Part shown: positions 24,504 through 33,328 of the stretch, in pieces
Layout of the letters: every line of letters starts with the position of its first letter
How positions within the stretch are numbered: the first letter of the stretch is position 1
NCBI GenBank assembly: GCA_900317425.1
Contig: ONGR01000003.1
Location: 1-64,000, forward strand
DNA from: an uncultured Eubacteriales bacterium
GTDB taxonomy: Bacteria; Bacillota; Clostridia; Oscillospirales; Oscillospiraceae
DNA: 64,000 nucleotides
Direction: 5' to 3'
The notes under the pieces: model-generated
What the model was told of the DNA's origin: nothing
Databases searched by the model: none
The model's input: only the letters and a program-made list of their open reading frames with translations
Made by a program: the position numbers and the translations under genes

Positions 24504-25739
24504 TTAATCCCGGCGGATCAGCACCACGGACACGTCGTTGACGTTGGTGCCGGTGGGCCCGGTCATCAGCAGACCGTCCACCGCCCGCAGGGCGTGGTAG
24601 GCGTCGTTATTCTGCAGCGTCTCGTGGATGGAGACGCCCCGCTCCGCCAGCTTTGCCGCCGTGCCGCCGTCGGCATAGCCCCCGGCGGCGTCGGTGGGGC
24701 CGTCGGTGCCGTCGGAGCCCAGGGAGAAGACGGCCGTGCCGCGCAGTCCGGCGATGCCCTCCGCCGCGGCCAGGGCGATCTCCTGGTTCCGTCCGCCCAG
24801 CCCCTGCCCGGTGACGTGGACCACCGTCTCGCCGCCGGCCAGAAAGGCCAACGACTTATCCGTGTCCTGATGGCTCCGGGCGATGGCCGCCAGAAACCGT
24901 CCCGCCTCCCGGGCTTCGCAGGCCAGACAGTCGGTGAGCACCACCGGCTCATACCCCAGCTCCCGGCATACCGCCGCCGCGGCGCCGCACAGCTCCCTCA
25001 CGCTGCCGGTGACCAGGGTGGTCACGTTGCTCAGCGTCTTGGGGGTCTCCTTGTCCAGATGGCGCCGGGCCGCAGGGGAGAGGGAGAGACCGTATTTTTC
25101 CACAATGGCCCGGGCGTGGGCGCAGGTACTGCTGTCGGGATAGGCGGGCCCGGAGGCGATCACGTCCAGGGGATCGCCGATCACGTCCGAGAGCACCACG
25201 GTGAACACCTGCGCCGGGGCGCAATGGGCGGCGAAGCGCCCGCCCTTCACGGCGGAAAGCCGCTTGCGGACGGTGTTGATCTCCGTGATATCCGCCCCGC
25301 AGGCCAGCAATCGAGCGGTGATATTCCGCAGCTCCTCCGGGTCGATCAGCGGCGCCTCAAAGAGGGCGCTGCCGCCGCCGGACAGGAGAAACAGCACCGT
25401 GTCCTCGGGGCGCAGATCCACCGTCAGATCCAGCGCCTCCCGTGTGGCGGAAAAGCCGCTCTCATCCGGGATGGGATGCCCCGCCTCCCGGATGGTGAGG
25501 GACCCAATAGCGCCGCGGCTGTGGCCGTATTTGGTGATGACGATGCCGCCGTCGACAGCGCTGCCCAGAACGCCGCAGGCGGCGTCGGCCATGGACCAGG
25601 CGGCCTTGCCCGCCGCCACCAGGATCAGCCGCCCCGGGCCGAAATCCCGACCCGCCAACGCCCGGCACACCGCCTCGCCCGGCAGCACCCGGGCGATGGC
25701 ACCGGCTGTGATCCGGTCACAATCTCTGCGCAGATCCAT
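24504..25739 (-). CDS. Glycerate 2-kinase (GckA/MOFRL family)
   Basis: 411 residues. The N-terminal DUF4147 domain (AAGKAAWSMADAA near 42, GGIVITKYGH, LLSGGGSALFEAP) and the C-terminal MOFRL domain (GQGLGGRNQEIALAAAEG, SLGSDGTDGPTDAAGG) identify the class II glycerate kinase, which phosphorylates D-glycerate to 2-phosphoglycerate. It starts 10 bases after the stop of a D-2-hydroxyacid dehydrogenase; together they would carry hydroxypyruvate to 2-phosphoglycerate and glycolysis. An upstream frame extension overlaps the dehydrogenase and is rejected. Confidence 0.93.
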   Translation of the reverse strand: MDLRRDCDRITAGAIARVLPGEAVCRALAGRDFGPGRLILVAAGKAAWSMADAACGVLGSAVDGGIVITKYGHSRGAIGSLTIREAGHPIPDESGFSATREALDLTVDLRPEDTVLFLLSGGGSALFEAPLIDPEELRNITARLLACGADITEINTVRKRLSAVKGGRFAAHCAPAQVFTVVLSDVIGDPLDVIASGPAYPDSSTCAHARAIVEKYGLSLSPAARRHLDKETPKTLSNVTTLVTGSVRELCGAAAAVCRELGYEPVVLTDCLACEAREAGRFLAAIARSHQDTDKSLAFLAGGETVVHVTGQGLGGRNQEIALAAAEGIAGLRGTAVFSLGSDGTDGPTDAAGGYADGGTAAKLAERGVSIHETLQNNDAYHALRAVDGLLMTGPTGTNVNDVSVVLIRRD

Positions 25740-25749
25740 CGCCTTGCCC

Positions 25750-26715
25750 TCAGATCCCGTTGACCACGTTGACGGGCGCGCCGCTGAGATAGGCGCGGAG
25801 GTTGTCCGCCGACATATCCATGATCCGCTGGCGGCTCTCCTTGGCGGCCCAGCTGATGTGGGGGGTGATGAAGCAGTTTTTGGCCCCCAGCAGGGGATTG
25901 TCCCCCTGGATGGGCTCCGTGGACACCACGTCCACACCGGCGGCGGCCACCTTGCCGCTGTTCAGCGCGTCCGCCAGATCCTGTTCCGCCACCAGCGGTC
26001 CCCGGCTGTTGTTGAGGAGGATCACGCCGTCCTTCATTTTGGCGATGGTGTCCCTGTTGATGATCCCCTCCGTCTCCGGAAACAGGGGGCAGTGGAGGGC
26101 GATGACGTCGGAGGCGGACAGCAGGGTGTCCAGATCCACGTACGTGCCGATCTGTCTGCCCGTCTCGTTCTGATGCATATCGTAGGCCAGCACCTTCATG
26201 CCCAGGACCTTGGCGATCCGTCCGGTAGCCTGGCCGATGCGCCCGAAGCCGATGATGCCCATGGTCTTGCCGTCCAGCTCGATGAGGGGGTAGTCCCAGA
26301 AGCACCAGTCGGCGCTGTTCTCCCAGCGTCCGGCGTGGACCGCCTGGGAGTGATGGGCCACGTGGTGGCAGATCTCCAGCAGCAGGGCGATGGCAAACTG
26401 GGCCACGGCGGCGGTGCCGTAGGTAGGGATGTTGGACACGGGGATGCCCCGCCGGGCGGCGTACGCCACGTCCACCACGTTGTAGCCGGTGGCCAGAACA
26501 GAGATATATTTCAGGTTGGGGCAGGCGTCTATCACCGCTCTGCGGATGGGGCACTTGTTGGTGAAGATCACCTCCGCGTCGCCGATGCGCCGGATGATCT
26601 CCGCGTCGTCATTGGGGGTGCGGTCATATACGGCCAGCTCGCCGTATTGGGCCAGGACGTCCCAGCTCAGATCGCCGGGATTTTCGGTGTAGCCGTCCAG
26701 AACAACGATTTTCAA
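25750..26715 (-). CDS. D-2-hydroxyacid dehydrogenase (hydroxypyruvate reductase type)
   Basis: 321 residues from a TTG start (26715) with GGAGGAGG upstream. The N-terminal MKIVVLDGYTENPGDLSW is typical of glycerate dehydrogenases. GFGRIGQATGRIAKVLGMKVLAYD is the NAD site, with catalytic Arg in NNSRGPLV, Glu in VDVVSTEP and His in ITPHISW. It likely reduces hydroxypyruvate to D-glycerate, fitting its kinase partner downstream. A longer frame with upstream ATG codons exists, but the alignment start and the ribosome site favour TTG. Confidence 0.9.
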   Translation of the reverse strand: MKIVVLDGYTENPGDLSWDVLAQYGELAVYDRTPNDDAEIIRRIGDAEVIFTNKCPIRRAVIDACPNLKYISVLATGYNVVDVAYAARRGIPVSNIPTYGTAAVAQFAIALLLEICHHVAHHSQAVHAGRWENSADWCFWDYPLIELDGKTMGIIGFGRIGQATGRIAKVLGMKVLAYDMHQNETGRQIGTYVDLDTLLSASDVIALHCPLFPETEGIINRDTIAKMKDGVILLNNSRGPLVAEQDLADALNSGKVAAAGVDVVSTEPIQGDNPLLGAKNCFITPHISWAAKESRQRIMDMSADNLRAYLSGAPVNVVNGI

Positions 26716-26791
26716 GGGGATCCCTCCTCCAGTTTTTGTTACGACTATTTTTGCACAATCCACGGATGAAGTCAATGGCGCGTCCTCTCCG

Positions 26792-26820
26792 TTGACGAAA
26801 GGCGCCGGCGGTTGTATAGT
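26792..26820 (+). promoter_or_regulatory. Promoter of the PepV-like dipeptidase gene
   Basis: TTGACG (26792-26797) and TATAGT (26815-26820) are 17 bases apart; the start codon is 38 bases downstream. Confidence 0.8.
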
Positions 26821-26857
26821 AGTAGGCGAAATACAACGAAACCGAGGAGGCGCAAAG

Positions 26858-28258
26858 ATGCTGAAAGAGCGTTTGGAGGAATACTTTGCCCGGCACCGGC
26901 AGGAGATGGTGGAGGATATCTGCCGTCTGGTGCGGATCGACAGTGTGAAGGGGGAGGCTCGGCCCGGCCAGCCCTTCGGCCCCGGCCCCGCCGCCGCATT
27001 GGAGGCGGCGCTGGAGATGGCCCGGAGCATGGGCTTTGCCGCGGAGAACCGGGACGGCTACGTGGGCACTGTGGATTACGGCCCCGGCCCCCGTCAGCTG
27101 GATATGCTGGCCCATCTGGACGTGGTGCCGGTGGGCGACGACTGGACCGTGACGGCCCCCTTTGTCCCGGTGGAGAAGGACGGCATGCTCTACGGCCGGG
27201 GCACGGCGGACGACAAGGGCCCGGCGGTGGCCGCCCTGTACGCCATGCGGGCCGTGAAGGATCTGGGCATTCCCCTGCAGAAGAGCGTCCGTCTGATCCT
27301 GGGCACCGACGAGGAGAGCGGCAGCGCCGACATCGCCCACTACTATCAGACCGAGGCGGAGGCCCCCATGACCTTCTCCCCGGACGCGGACTATCCCGTG
27401 ATCAACATCGAAAAGGGCCGGGCCCAGGGCGTTTTCACCGCCCGTTGGGACGACGGCGCCGCCCTGCCCCGGCTGGTGAGCTTCCACGCCGGCAGCCGGG
27501 CCAACGTGGTGCCTGGCGTGGCGGACGCGGTGGTGGCGGGCCTGTCCGCGGACGAGATCCGCCCCGCGGCGGAGACGGTCACCGGCGAGACCGGCGTGGC
27601 CTTTGGGATGACCGAGGCCGAAAACGGCACCGCCATCCACGCCGTGGGCGAGAGCTCCCATGCCTCCGAGCCCATGCACGGCAACAACGCCCTGACGGGC
27701 CTCATGACCCTGCTTTGCCGTCTGCCTCTGGCGGAGGACGGCGCAACCGCCCGCATCCGTGGGCTGGCGGAGATCTTCCCCCACGGGGACAGCCGTGGCG
27801 TGGCGGCGGGCGTGGCCCGGGATCACGCCGAGTCCGGCCCCACCACCCTGGCCTGCACGGTGCTTCACCTGGAGGACGGCCGGCTGGACGGCCAGTTTGA
27901 CGGCCGCACCGCCATCGGTGCCACCCGGGAGAACACGGCTGACGTGCTGGTGAGCAAAATGGCGGAGCGGGGCATCACCCTGGACTGCCGCTGCCGGGAC
28001 GTACACTACGTGCCGGCGGACGCGCCCATCGTCCGGGAACTGCTGAAGTGCTACGAGCAGTACACCGGCCAAAAAGGAGAGCCTCTGGCCATCGGCGGCG
28101 GCACCTACGTCCACAACCTGAAGAACGGCGTGGCCTTCGGCTGCTCCATGCCCGGCGTGGACAACCGGCTGCACGGCGCCGACGAGTTCGCCGTGGTGGA
28201 GGATCTGATCCTCAGCGCCCAGATGTTTGCCCAGGCCATCGCGGACCTGTGCGGATGA
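26858..28258 (+). CDS. M20 family dipeptidase, PepV-like
   Basis: 466 residues, the size of PepV/CPG2-type metallodipeptidases. Metal-binding motifs are LAHLDVVPVG (about residue 85), GRGTADDKGP (about 113), and GTDEESGS with the catalytic Glu (about 150); VSFHAGSRANVVPG marks the lid domain. It would cleave dipeptides in the cytosol. GAGGAGG precedes the start at 26858. The downstream unknown membrane protein gene begins 45 bases after the stop and may be co-transcribed. Confidence 0.9.
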   Translation: MLKERLEEYFARHRQEMVEDICRLVRIDSVKGEARPGQPFGPGPAAALEAALEMARSMGFAAENRDGYVGTVDYGPGPRQLDMLAHLDVVPVGDDWTVTAPFVPVEKDGMLYGRGTADDKGPAVAALYAMRAVKDLGIPLQKSVRLILGTDEESGSADIAHYYQTEAEAPMTFSPDADYPVINIEKGRAQGVFTARWDDGAALPRLVSFHAGSRANVVPGVADAVVAGLSADEIRPAAETVTGETGVAFGMTEAENGTAIHAVGESSHASEPMHGNNALTGLMTLLCRLPLAEDGATARIRGLAEIFPHGDSRGVAAGVARDHAESGPTTLACTVLHLEDGRLDGQFDGRTAIGATRENTADVLVSKMAERGITLDCRCRDVHYVPADAPIVRELLKCYEQYTGQKGEPLAIGGGTYVHNLKNGVAFGCSMPGVDNRLHGADEFAVVEDLILSAQMFAQAIADLCG

Positions 28259-28274
28259 GAGAGAAAAGGAGACG

Positions 28275-28320
28275 AGCTAATGGAACATGATGTAAACAGC
28301 TAATGGAACATGATGTAAAC
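28275..28320 (+). repeat. 23-bp tandem duplication of a start-codon region
   Basis: Two exact copies of a 23-base unit (28275-28297 and 28298-28320) each carry an ATG and the same first six codons. The first ATG (28280) follows the AAAGGAG ribosome site and makes a seven-codon peptide (MEHDVNS). Its TAA overlaps the second ATG (TAATG at 28301-28305), which opens the full gene. The unit is not a multiple of three. Confidence 0.9.
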
Positions 28321-29535
28321 AAATCCGCCCACCGTGTGAAACATGGCGCGGTGACGTCTGGCACCGCGGCGCCTCGCGCCGTGGCATCCGGCACCGTGAC
28401 GCCTGACGGCGTGGACCTGAAGAAGAGCTTTCTCTATTCCCGCATCGAGGTGATGCGCAGCGCCACCGAGGGCTTTTCCTATGAGCAGCTGAGCAACGTG
28501 GCCCAGAGCCTGGCCAGCCTGGACTGCGAAAAGTTCGCCAAGGCCCACCCGGATTTCCCCGCCTTCAACGAGTTGATGTATATCCGCGGCGGCATTGAGG
28601 AGGTGGGCACTCCGGGCTACAACAATTACGCGCTCTATACCAATATGTTCCCCGATCCGGTACCCGCCGTCACCCGTGCGGTGGACGAGATGACCAAGTG
28701 GTGCGCCGCCCACCCGGAGGACAGCCTGGCCCAGGTGACGCTGGGCCAGTTTGAGGAGCTGCGGGGCGACAGAGAGTCCGTCAACCGGCGCCTGTATCAG
28801 GTGCTGGTGAATGAGAGCAAGGGCGTGAAGAATGACGATGCCATGCTCCTGTGGGCCCAGCTGGCCCAGATCTGCAACTTCGACGGCTGGATCACCGCCA
28901 CCTTCGGCATCCCCACTCCGGTAAAAAGCGAAGTGGAAGCCTCCACGGAGACCACCCGCAGCACCGGTACGGCAGCTGCCGCCGAATCTGCCGCCTCCTC
29001 CTCCAAGCTGGCCGGACAGATCCGGACCCTGCCCAAGCTGCGCCAAATCGCCTTTCTGGCCGCCGCCGGCTCCGCCGTGCTGCAGCTGCTGATGCTGCTG
29101 CGCGGCATCTCCTATGTGATTCCGGTGATTGCCGCCGCCCTTTTGGCCTACCTCATCATGAAGGGCAATGACCTTTCCGAGGGAAGCAAGTTCATGGCCG
29201 TTCCCAAGACCCTGACTGCGGCTATGGGTGTGGTGTCCATCATCACGGTTTTCCGGTGGTGGCATCCCCCCGTTCTGTTCCTGCTGCCCACCCTGCTGGC
29301 GGTGGCGCTGGCGGCAGTGCTTTGGATGACCGTCCTGGGCCGCATGAAGGACCGCAGGGGGGCAGGCCTGCTGCTGTTGGCCCTACTGGCCGTGGAAATG
29401 CTGATGACGCTGCTGTTCGGCGGTCGGGGCAGTTTTTCCAGCTTTATCGCCATGCTGGCCGCCCTGGCCTTTGATTTCGCCTATCTGGTGATCGCCTATC
29501 TGACCTATAAGGACGCCTTGAAGGGAAACGGATGA
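28303..29535 (+). CDS. Membrane protein of unknown function
   Basis: 410 residues. I do not recognise a family. The first 40 residues contain a degenerate Ser-Gly-Thr repeat (VTSGTAAPRAVASGTVTPDG). Residues about 45-215 are soluble and helical, a Ser/Thr/Ala-rich linker lies near 210-235, and about six membrane helices fill 245-405. Translation probably depends on reinitiation, because the only ribosome site belongs to the duplicated upstream ATG. It follows the dipeptidase gene by 45 bases in the same direction and ends before a strong terminator. A repeat-containing N-terminus plus a membrane C-terminus could mean an assembly or sensing role, but nothing in the sequence decides it. Confidence 0.75.
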   Translation: MEHDVNKSAHRVKHGAVTSGTAAPRAVASGTVTPDGVDLKKSFLYSRIEVMRSATEGFSYEQLSNVAQSLASLDCEKFAKAHPDFPAFNELMYIRGGIEEVGTPGYNNYALYTNMFPDPVPAVTRAVDEMTKWCAAHPEDSLAQVTLGQFEELRGDRESVNRRLYQVLVNESKGVKNDDAMLLWAQLAQICNFDGWITATFGIPTPVKSEVEASTETTRSTGTAAAAESAASSSKLAGQIRTLPKLRQIAFLAAAGSAVLQLLMLLRGISYVIPVIAAALLAYLIMKGNDLSEGSKFMAVPKTLTAAMGVVSIITVFRWWHPPVLFLLPTLLAVALAAVLWMTVLGRMKDRRGAGLLLLALLAVEMLMTLLFGGRGSFSSFIAMLAALAFDFAYLVIAYLTYKDALKGNG

Positions 29536-29617
29536 CCGGATAGACGTCCCCACCTCCCTGCGCCGCCGCGTCAGGGAAATTGTCAGGGAAGCGGGACATT
29601 TGACCCGGAAAAGACCA

Positions 29618-29660
29618 AGCAGCCCCGAAGAGCAGATCTGCTCCCCGGGGCTGCTTTCGT
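29618..29660 (+). terminator. Terminator after the unknown membrane protein
   Basis: A long stem (29618-29655, nested around the palindrome GAGCAGATCTGCTC, with a 2-base internal mismatch) is followed by TTTCGTTTTG. Bases 29661-29726 of the 29536-29859 gap hold nothing recognised. Confidence 0.85.
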
Positions 29661-29726
29661 TTTGCTCCTTTCGCGTAAAGACGCCCTTTTGCCGAATGCT
29701 TTCGCGGAAAGGTTTTCTAAAAAAAC

Positions 29727-29760
29727 TTGAAAAACATGATAATCAGATATGATATATCAT
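29727..29760 (+). promoter_or_regulatory. Promoter region with palindrome, ydcF-type gene
   Basis: TTGAAA (29727-29732) is followed 15 bases later by TATGAT (29748-29753), overlapping the perfect 12-base palindrome ATGATATATCAT (29749-29760). The palindrome could be an operator. The gene starts at 29860. Confidence 0.5.
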
Positions 29761-29859
29761 GAACTATTATATACAGAAAAGGCCCTGTCAGCCAATATGC
29801 CTGCCGAGCGGACAGGGGACAGGCGGCCCCAAGAACAAGATGGAGAAGAGCAGAGGCAT

Positions 29860-31332
29860 ATGAAGAACAGAACATTGGTACTCACAGGACTCCTGCTGGC
29901 AGTCGTGTGTTTCGCCGTGATCCTGATAAGCGGCAGATCCTATACGGTAAAGGTGCCGCTTGAGGAAAAAGAGGGGCGTTTCGAGGATTATTCCGTGGAG
30001 ATCGAGCAGAATGTGCAGGCGGTGTCACTGGCGCACCAGCGGGTCGAGAACGGGACGCTGTATCTGGAATTCCGATCCGTCCACCGGGGAAAAGCTTTTG
30101 TGGACGTGTATGGTCCGGAGGGGCCGATTCAGTATATTCGCCTTTACAGCCACTATTTTGGCGTGCTCACCTATGAAGAATACTTTGGAGACTGCACCGG
30201 CGGCCGTATTATCCCCGTTGCCGTCAGTTTGTATCTGGCGCTGATTCTGTGGACACTGATCTGGCGGTACCGCTCGGACGTCAGACGAAGTCTCTATCAA
30301 TACAGAAACGTCAAAAACCTGGGATTGATCATTTATCTGGGAGGCCTGCTGCTGGGTCTGATCCTGGATCTTTTTGCCGCCGGAGGGATCGAACAGGCGG
30401 CCAGGACCACATTGAGCGTGGCGTCCTCCTTCGCCTATGTTGCGCTGCCGCTGGCCTTTATCGTGTCGGTTCTGGTGACGGTGAGCAACATCCAGCTGAT
30501 GCATAAAGAGGGCCGGAACTGGCGGAACATGCTGGGCTTCATGCTGGGACTGCTGGTGTGTCTGGCCACGCTGTTCCCGCATCTGTTGGGGGAATACCTG
30601 CAGAGGTCAACCAGCACCATCATCGACGTACACAACGAGGGCGGCGTCTGGCTCTATATGGAAATGGCCGTGGAGAGCGGCGTGCTGGTAGCGGTGTCCT
30701 ATCTGGAGAGCATCCTGCTGGCCACCATTATCCTGGGGATCAAGGCGGCCCGGAGGATCCCGGCCTTTGACAAGGATTACATGCTGATCCTGGGCTGCCA
30801 GATCAACGCCGACGGCACGCTGACCAAACTGCTGAAGGGCCGGGCGGACCGGGCGCTGGAGTTTGCCCGGATGCAGGAGGAGGCCGCGGGGAAGAAGCTG
30901 ATCTTTGTCCCCTCCGGCGGAAAGGGGCCGGACGAGGTGACCTCCGAGGCGGAGGCCATCCGCCGCTATCTGGCGGAGACAGGCGTCCCGGCGGACCGGA
31001 TCCTGGTGGAGGATCAGTCTGCCAACACCGAGGAGAACATCCGCAACTCCGCGGCGCTGATCCGGGAGGCCGCCGGCGGACAGGAGGCGAAGATCGCCTT
31101 CTCCACCACCAACTACCACGTGTTCCGTGCCGGTATCCTGGCCAACCGGCAGGGCGTTCCCATGGAGGGCGTCGGCGGAAAAACCCGCAGCTATTTCTGG
31201 ATCAACGCCTTTATCCGGGAGTTTATCGCCACGATGTACGCCGAGCGGCGAACCCACGTCCGGGTCATTCTGGTGATGCTGGCCGCTGCGCTGGCCATGG
31301 TCTATGTGGTATATCTGTCCAATATCCTGTGA
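29860..31332 (+). CDS. Large membrane protein with C-terminal YdcF/DUF218 domain
   Basis: 490 residues. A signal-anchor helix (6-24), an extracytoplasmic segment (about 28-115), and about six further membrane helices (118-295) lead into a YdcF/SanA domain (about 306-450) with YMLILGCQINADGT, KGRADRAL, FVPSGGKGPDE, SEAEAIRRYL, EDQSANTEENIRNSA and FSTTNYHVFRA; the protein ends in one more helix. DUF218 proteins are linked to envelope integrity and vancomycin sensitivity in other bacteria, but their chemistry is not established. The start at 29860 follows AGAGG. It appears to be a single-gene unit. Confidence 0.85.
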   Translation: MKNRTLVLTGLLLAVVCFAVILISGRSYTVKVPLEEKEGRFEDYSVEIEQNVQAVSLAHQRVENGTLYLEFRSVHRGKAFVDVYGPEGPIQYIRLYSHYFGVLTYEEYFGDCTGGRIIPVAVSLYLALILWTLIWRYRSDVRRSLYQYRNVKNLGLIIYLGGLLLGLILDLFAAGGIEQAARTTLSVASSFAYVALPLAFIVSVLVTVSNIQLMHKEGRNWRNMLGFMLGLLVCLATLFPHLLGEYLQRSTSTIIDVHNEGGVWLYMEMAVESGVLVAVSYLESILLATIILGIKAARRIPAFDKDYMLILGCQINADGTLTKLLKGRADRALEFARMQEEAAGKKLIFVPSGGKGPDEVTSEAEAIRRYLAETGVPADRILVEDQSANTEENIRNSAALIREAAGGQEAKIAFSTTNYHVFRAGILANRQGVPMEGVGGKTRSYFWINAFIREFIATMYAERRTHVRVILVMLAAALAMVYVVYLSNIL

Positions 31333-31422
31333 GAATTGCCCCGCGGCGATCTGCCGCTTCTCTGAAGATCAAGCGACATGAGAGCGCTTTATCTATAACA
31401 AAAAAGAACAGGAGGAACCACA

Positions 31423-32085
31423 ATGAAGAAAGTAATGGCGTTGCTGCTGACCGTGCTGATGGTCTGCTCCCTGGTCGCCTGCGGCGGTTCCAAACAGGGG
31501 AACAATGATTTCACCTGGACCCGTGTGGGAACCTATGAGGACGGAAATGAGAACTATCTCATGGTGGCAGCTTCTGAAGACGAGGCGTATCCGGGCTGGT
31601 CTGTGATGCTCATGGTGGGCGATGAGATGCACGGCTGGTTCATTCAGCAGGAGGGCGAAACACTTCATGGCAACCTGACCTCTGAATACGAAGAGGGTGC
31701 CGACGATTTCATCGTGACCCTTTCCGAGGAGGGCGAGGACGGCCTCCAGGTGGTGGTAGAGGGCGGCGAGACCTATCACTTCAAGCCCATGGATATACCG
31801 GAGGCCACCATCATCGTCCATGTCAATACCGAGGGTATTGGCGCCATCGAATATGCCGAGGGTGAGGAGGCACCGGAATTCGATCCGGAGCATCCCTATC
31901 AGTCTGCCCAGATCAATCTGGCGGAGCCCGCCACCTACACCTTCGTGGCCACGGCTTATGAGGAGGGGTGGAAGTTTGTGAAGTGGACCAAGGACGGAGC
32001 CGATTACTCCACCGACGCCCAGATCACCCTGGAGCTGGCGGAGAGTGCGGACTATGTCGCTGTGTTCGCGTACGAGGGAGAGTAA
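31423..32085 (+). CDS. Secreted lipoprotein with bacterial-repeat-like C-terminus
   Basis: 220 residues with a lipoprotein signal (MKKVMALLLTVLMV, lipobox LVAC, Cys20). The acidic mature part has no clear domain until the last 55 residues, where YTFVATAYEEGWKFVKWTKDG and the following AQITLELAESADYVAVF resemble the small beta repeats (InlB/Listeria-Bacteroides type) common on Gram-positive surfaces. It heads a four-gene run (lipoprotein, DUF3592, AIM24, membrane protein). The function is unknown. CAGGAGG precedes the ATG. A hairpin-like segment (31331-31363) between it and the ydcF-type gene may separate transcripts. Confidence 0.8.
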   Translation: MKKVMALLLTVLMVCSLVACGGSKQGNNDFTWTRVGTYEDGNENYLMVAASEDEAYPGWSVMLMVGDEMHGWFIQQEGETLHGNLTSEYEEGADDFIVTLSEEGEDGLQVVVEGGETYHFKPMDIPEATIIVHVNTEGIGAIEYAEGEEAPEFDPEHPYQSAQINLAEPATYTFVATAYEEGWKFVKWTKDGADYSTDAQITLELAESADYVAVFAYEGE

Positions 32086-32140
32086 GCGTCTCCCTGACGG
32101 AAGCGGATGTATTACCACCAGGAGCGAAAGGAGAAAGAAC

Positions 32141-32572
32141 ATGAAAAGAATCGTATCAGGCGTGATGGGTATCGTACTGGCCCTCCTGTTTCTTGCCGCA
32201 GGTATTTTCACTCTTGTGACGGGGATCAGTCACCTGCAGAAGCTGAACGCCGGCAAGTTCGTGGAGACCCAGGCCACCATCACCAAGATCGAGACCATGG
32301 AGGTTTCCGATGATGATGCCCCCGGCGGCATCCGGGAGGACTACGAGATCACCGTGGAGTATACCGTGGACGGCAAGAAGATCGTCTCGCAGCTGCGGGA
32401 GACCCCGAAGGAGTTCTACGAGGGCATGGAACTGACCGTGATCTACAACATGGATAAGCCCACGGACGTCACGCTGCCCGGCACCACCGGCGCCTACATC
32501 ATGATCGGCATGGGCGCGGTTGGCATTATCATCGCCGCGGTTTTGATCCTGAACAAGATCCGCGGCCGCTGA
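32141..32572 (+). CDS. DUF3592 membrane protein
   Basis: 143 residues. An N-terminal membrane helix (about 5-28), a beta-rich extracytoplasmic domain (QATITKIETM, YEITVEYTVDGKKIV, EGMELTVIYNMDKP), and a C-terminal helix (about 116-138) are the DUF3592 arrangement. Proteins of this family are widespread small membrane proteins of unknown role. AAAGGAG precedes the start at 32141. It lies 55 bases after the lipoprotein gene and 37 before the AIM24 gene, probably in one operon. Confidence 0.8.
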   Translation: MKRIVSGVMGIVLALLFLAAGIFTLVTGISHLQKLNAGKFVETQATITKIETMEVSDDDAPGGIREDYEITVEYTVDGKKIVSQLRETPKEFYEGMELTVIYNMDKPTDVTLPGTTGAYIMIGMGAVGIIIAAVLILNKIRGR

Positions 32573-32609
32573 ACAAAAACACATTTTATGATTTGAGGAG
32601 GTTATCATT

Positions 32610-33287
32610 ATGCGATATGAGATCAAAGGCGAGCCCATGCCCGTCGTCATCTGCCAGATGCAAAACGGCGAGAGCCTGAACTGCGAATCCGGCGCGATGA
32701 GCTGGATGAGTCCCAACATGAAGATGGAGACCAGCGGCGGCGGCATCGGCAAGATGTTCGGGCGCCTCTTCTCCGGAGAGACCATGTTCCGGAACAAATA
32801 TGTCGCCCAGGGCGAGGGGATGATCGCCTTTGCCGCCAGCTTCCCCGGCTCCATCCGCGCGGTGGAGATCGATCCCAGCCACCCGGTGATCGTTCAGAAG
32901 CGGGCATATCTGGCCTCGGAGCCCGACGTGGAGCTGTCTGTGTACTTCCAGAAGAAGGGCATGGCTGGCTTCTTCGGCGGCGAGGGCTTCATCATGCAGA
33001 AGCTCTCCGGCCACGGTACCGCCTTCCTGGAGATCGACGGCAGCGTGGTGGAGTATGAGCTCTCCGCCGGGCAGCAGATCGTGGTCAACACCGGCAATGT
33101 GGCCATGATCGACGCCACCTGCTCCCTGGACGTGCAGCAGGTCAAGGGCGTCAAGAACGTGCTTTTCGGCGGTGAGGGTCTGTTCAACACGGTGATCACC
33201 GGCCCCGGCCGGGTGGTGCTTCAGACCATGCCCGCCAGCGCCTTTGCCAGCATGATCGCCAGCATGATGCCCTCTCAGGGCGACTGA
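32610..33287 (+). CDS. AIM24/TIGR00266 family protein
   Basis: 225 residues of glycine-rich beta structure with LNCESGAMSWMSPNM, GRLFSGETMF, FAASFPGSIRAVE and GHGTAFLEIDGSVVEYEL, the hallmarks of the AIM24 family (named for a yeast mitochondrial inner-membrane organiser; bacterial members are uncharacterised). No signal or membrane helix is visible, so it is probably cytosolic or membrane-peripheral. TTGAGGAGG precedes the start. Placement between DUF3592 and a polytopic membrane protein suggests a membrane-associated role, by context only. Confidence 0.85.
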   Translation: MRYEIKGEPMPVVICQMQNGESLNCESGAMSWMSPNMKMETSGGGIGKMFGRLFSGETMFRNKYVAQGEGMIAFAASFPGSIRAVEIDPSHPVIVQKRAYLASEPDVELSVYFQKKGMAGFFGGEGFIMQKLSGHGTAFLEIDGSVVEYELSAGQQIVVNTGNVAMIDATCSLDVQQVKGVKNVLFGGEGLFNTVITGPGRVVLQTMPASAFASMIASMMPSQGD

Positions 33288-33328
33288 TCCCGTGGCGCGG
33301 AGAACCGAACAAGGAAGAGGATAACGAA

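Noticed and set aside
28280..28303. First ATG of the duplicated unit as the start of the membrane protein
   Set aside because: That frame ends after seven codons (MEHDVNS); the long frame begins at 28303.
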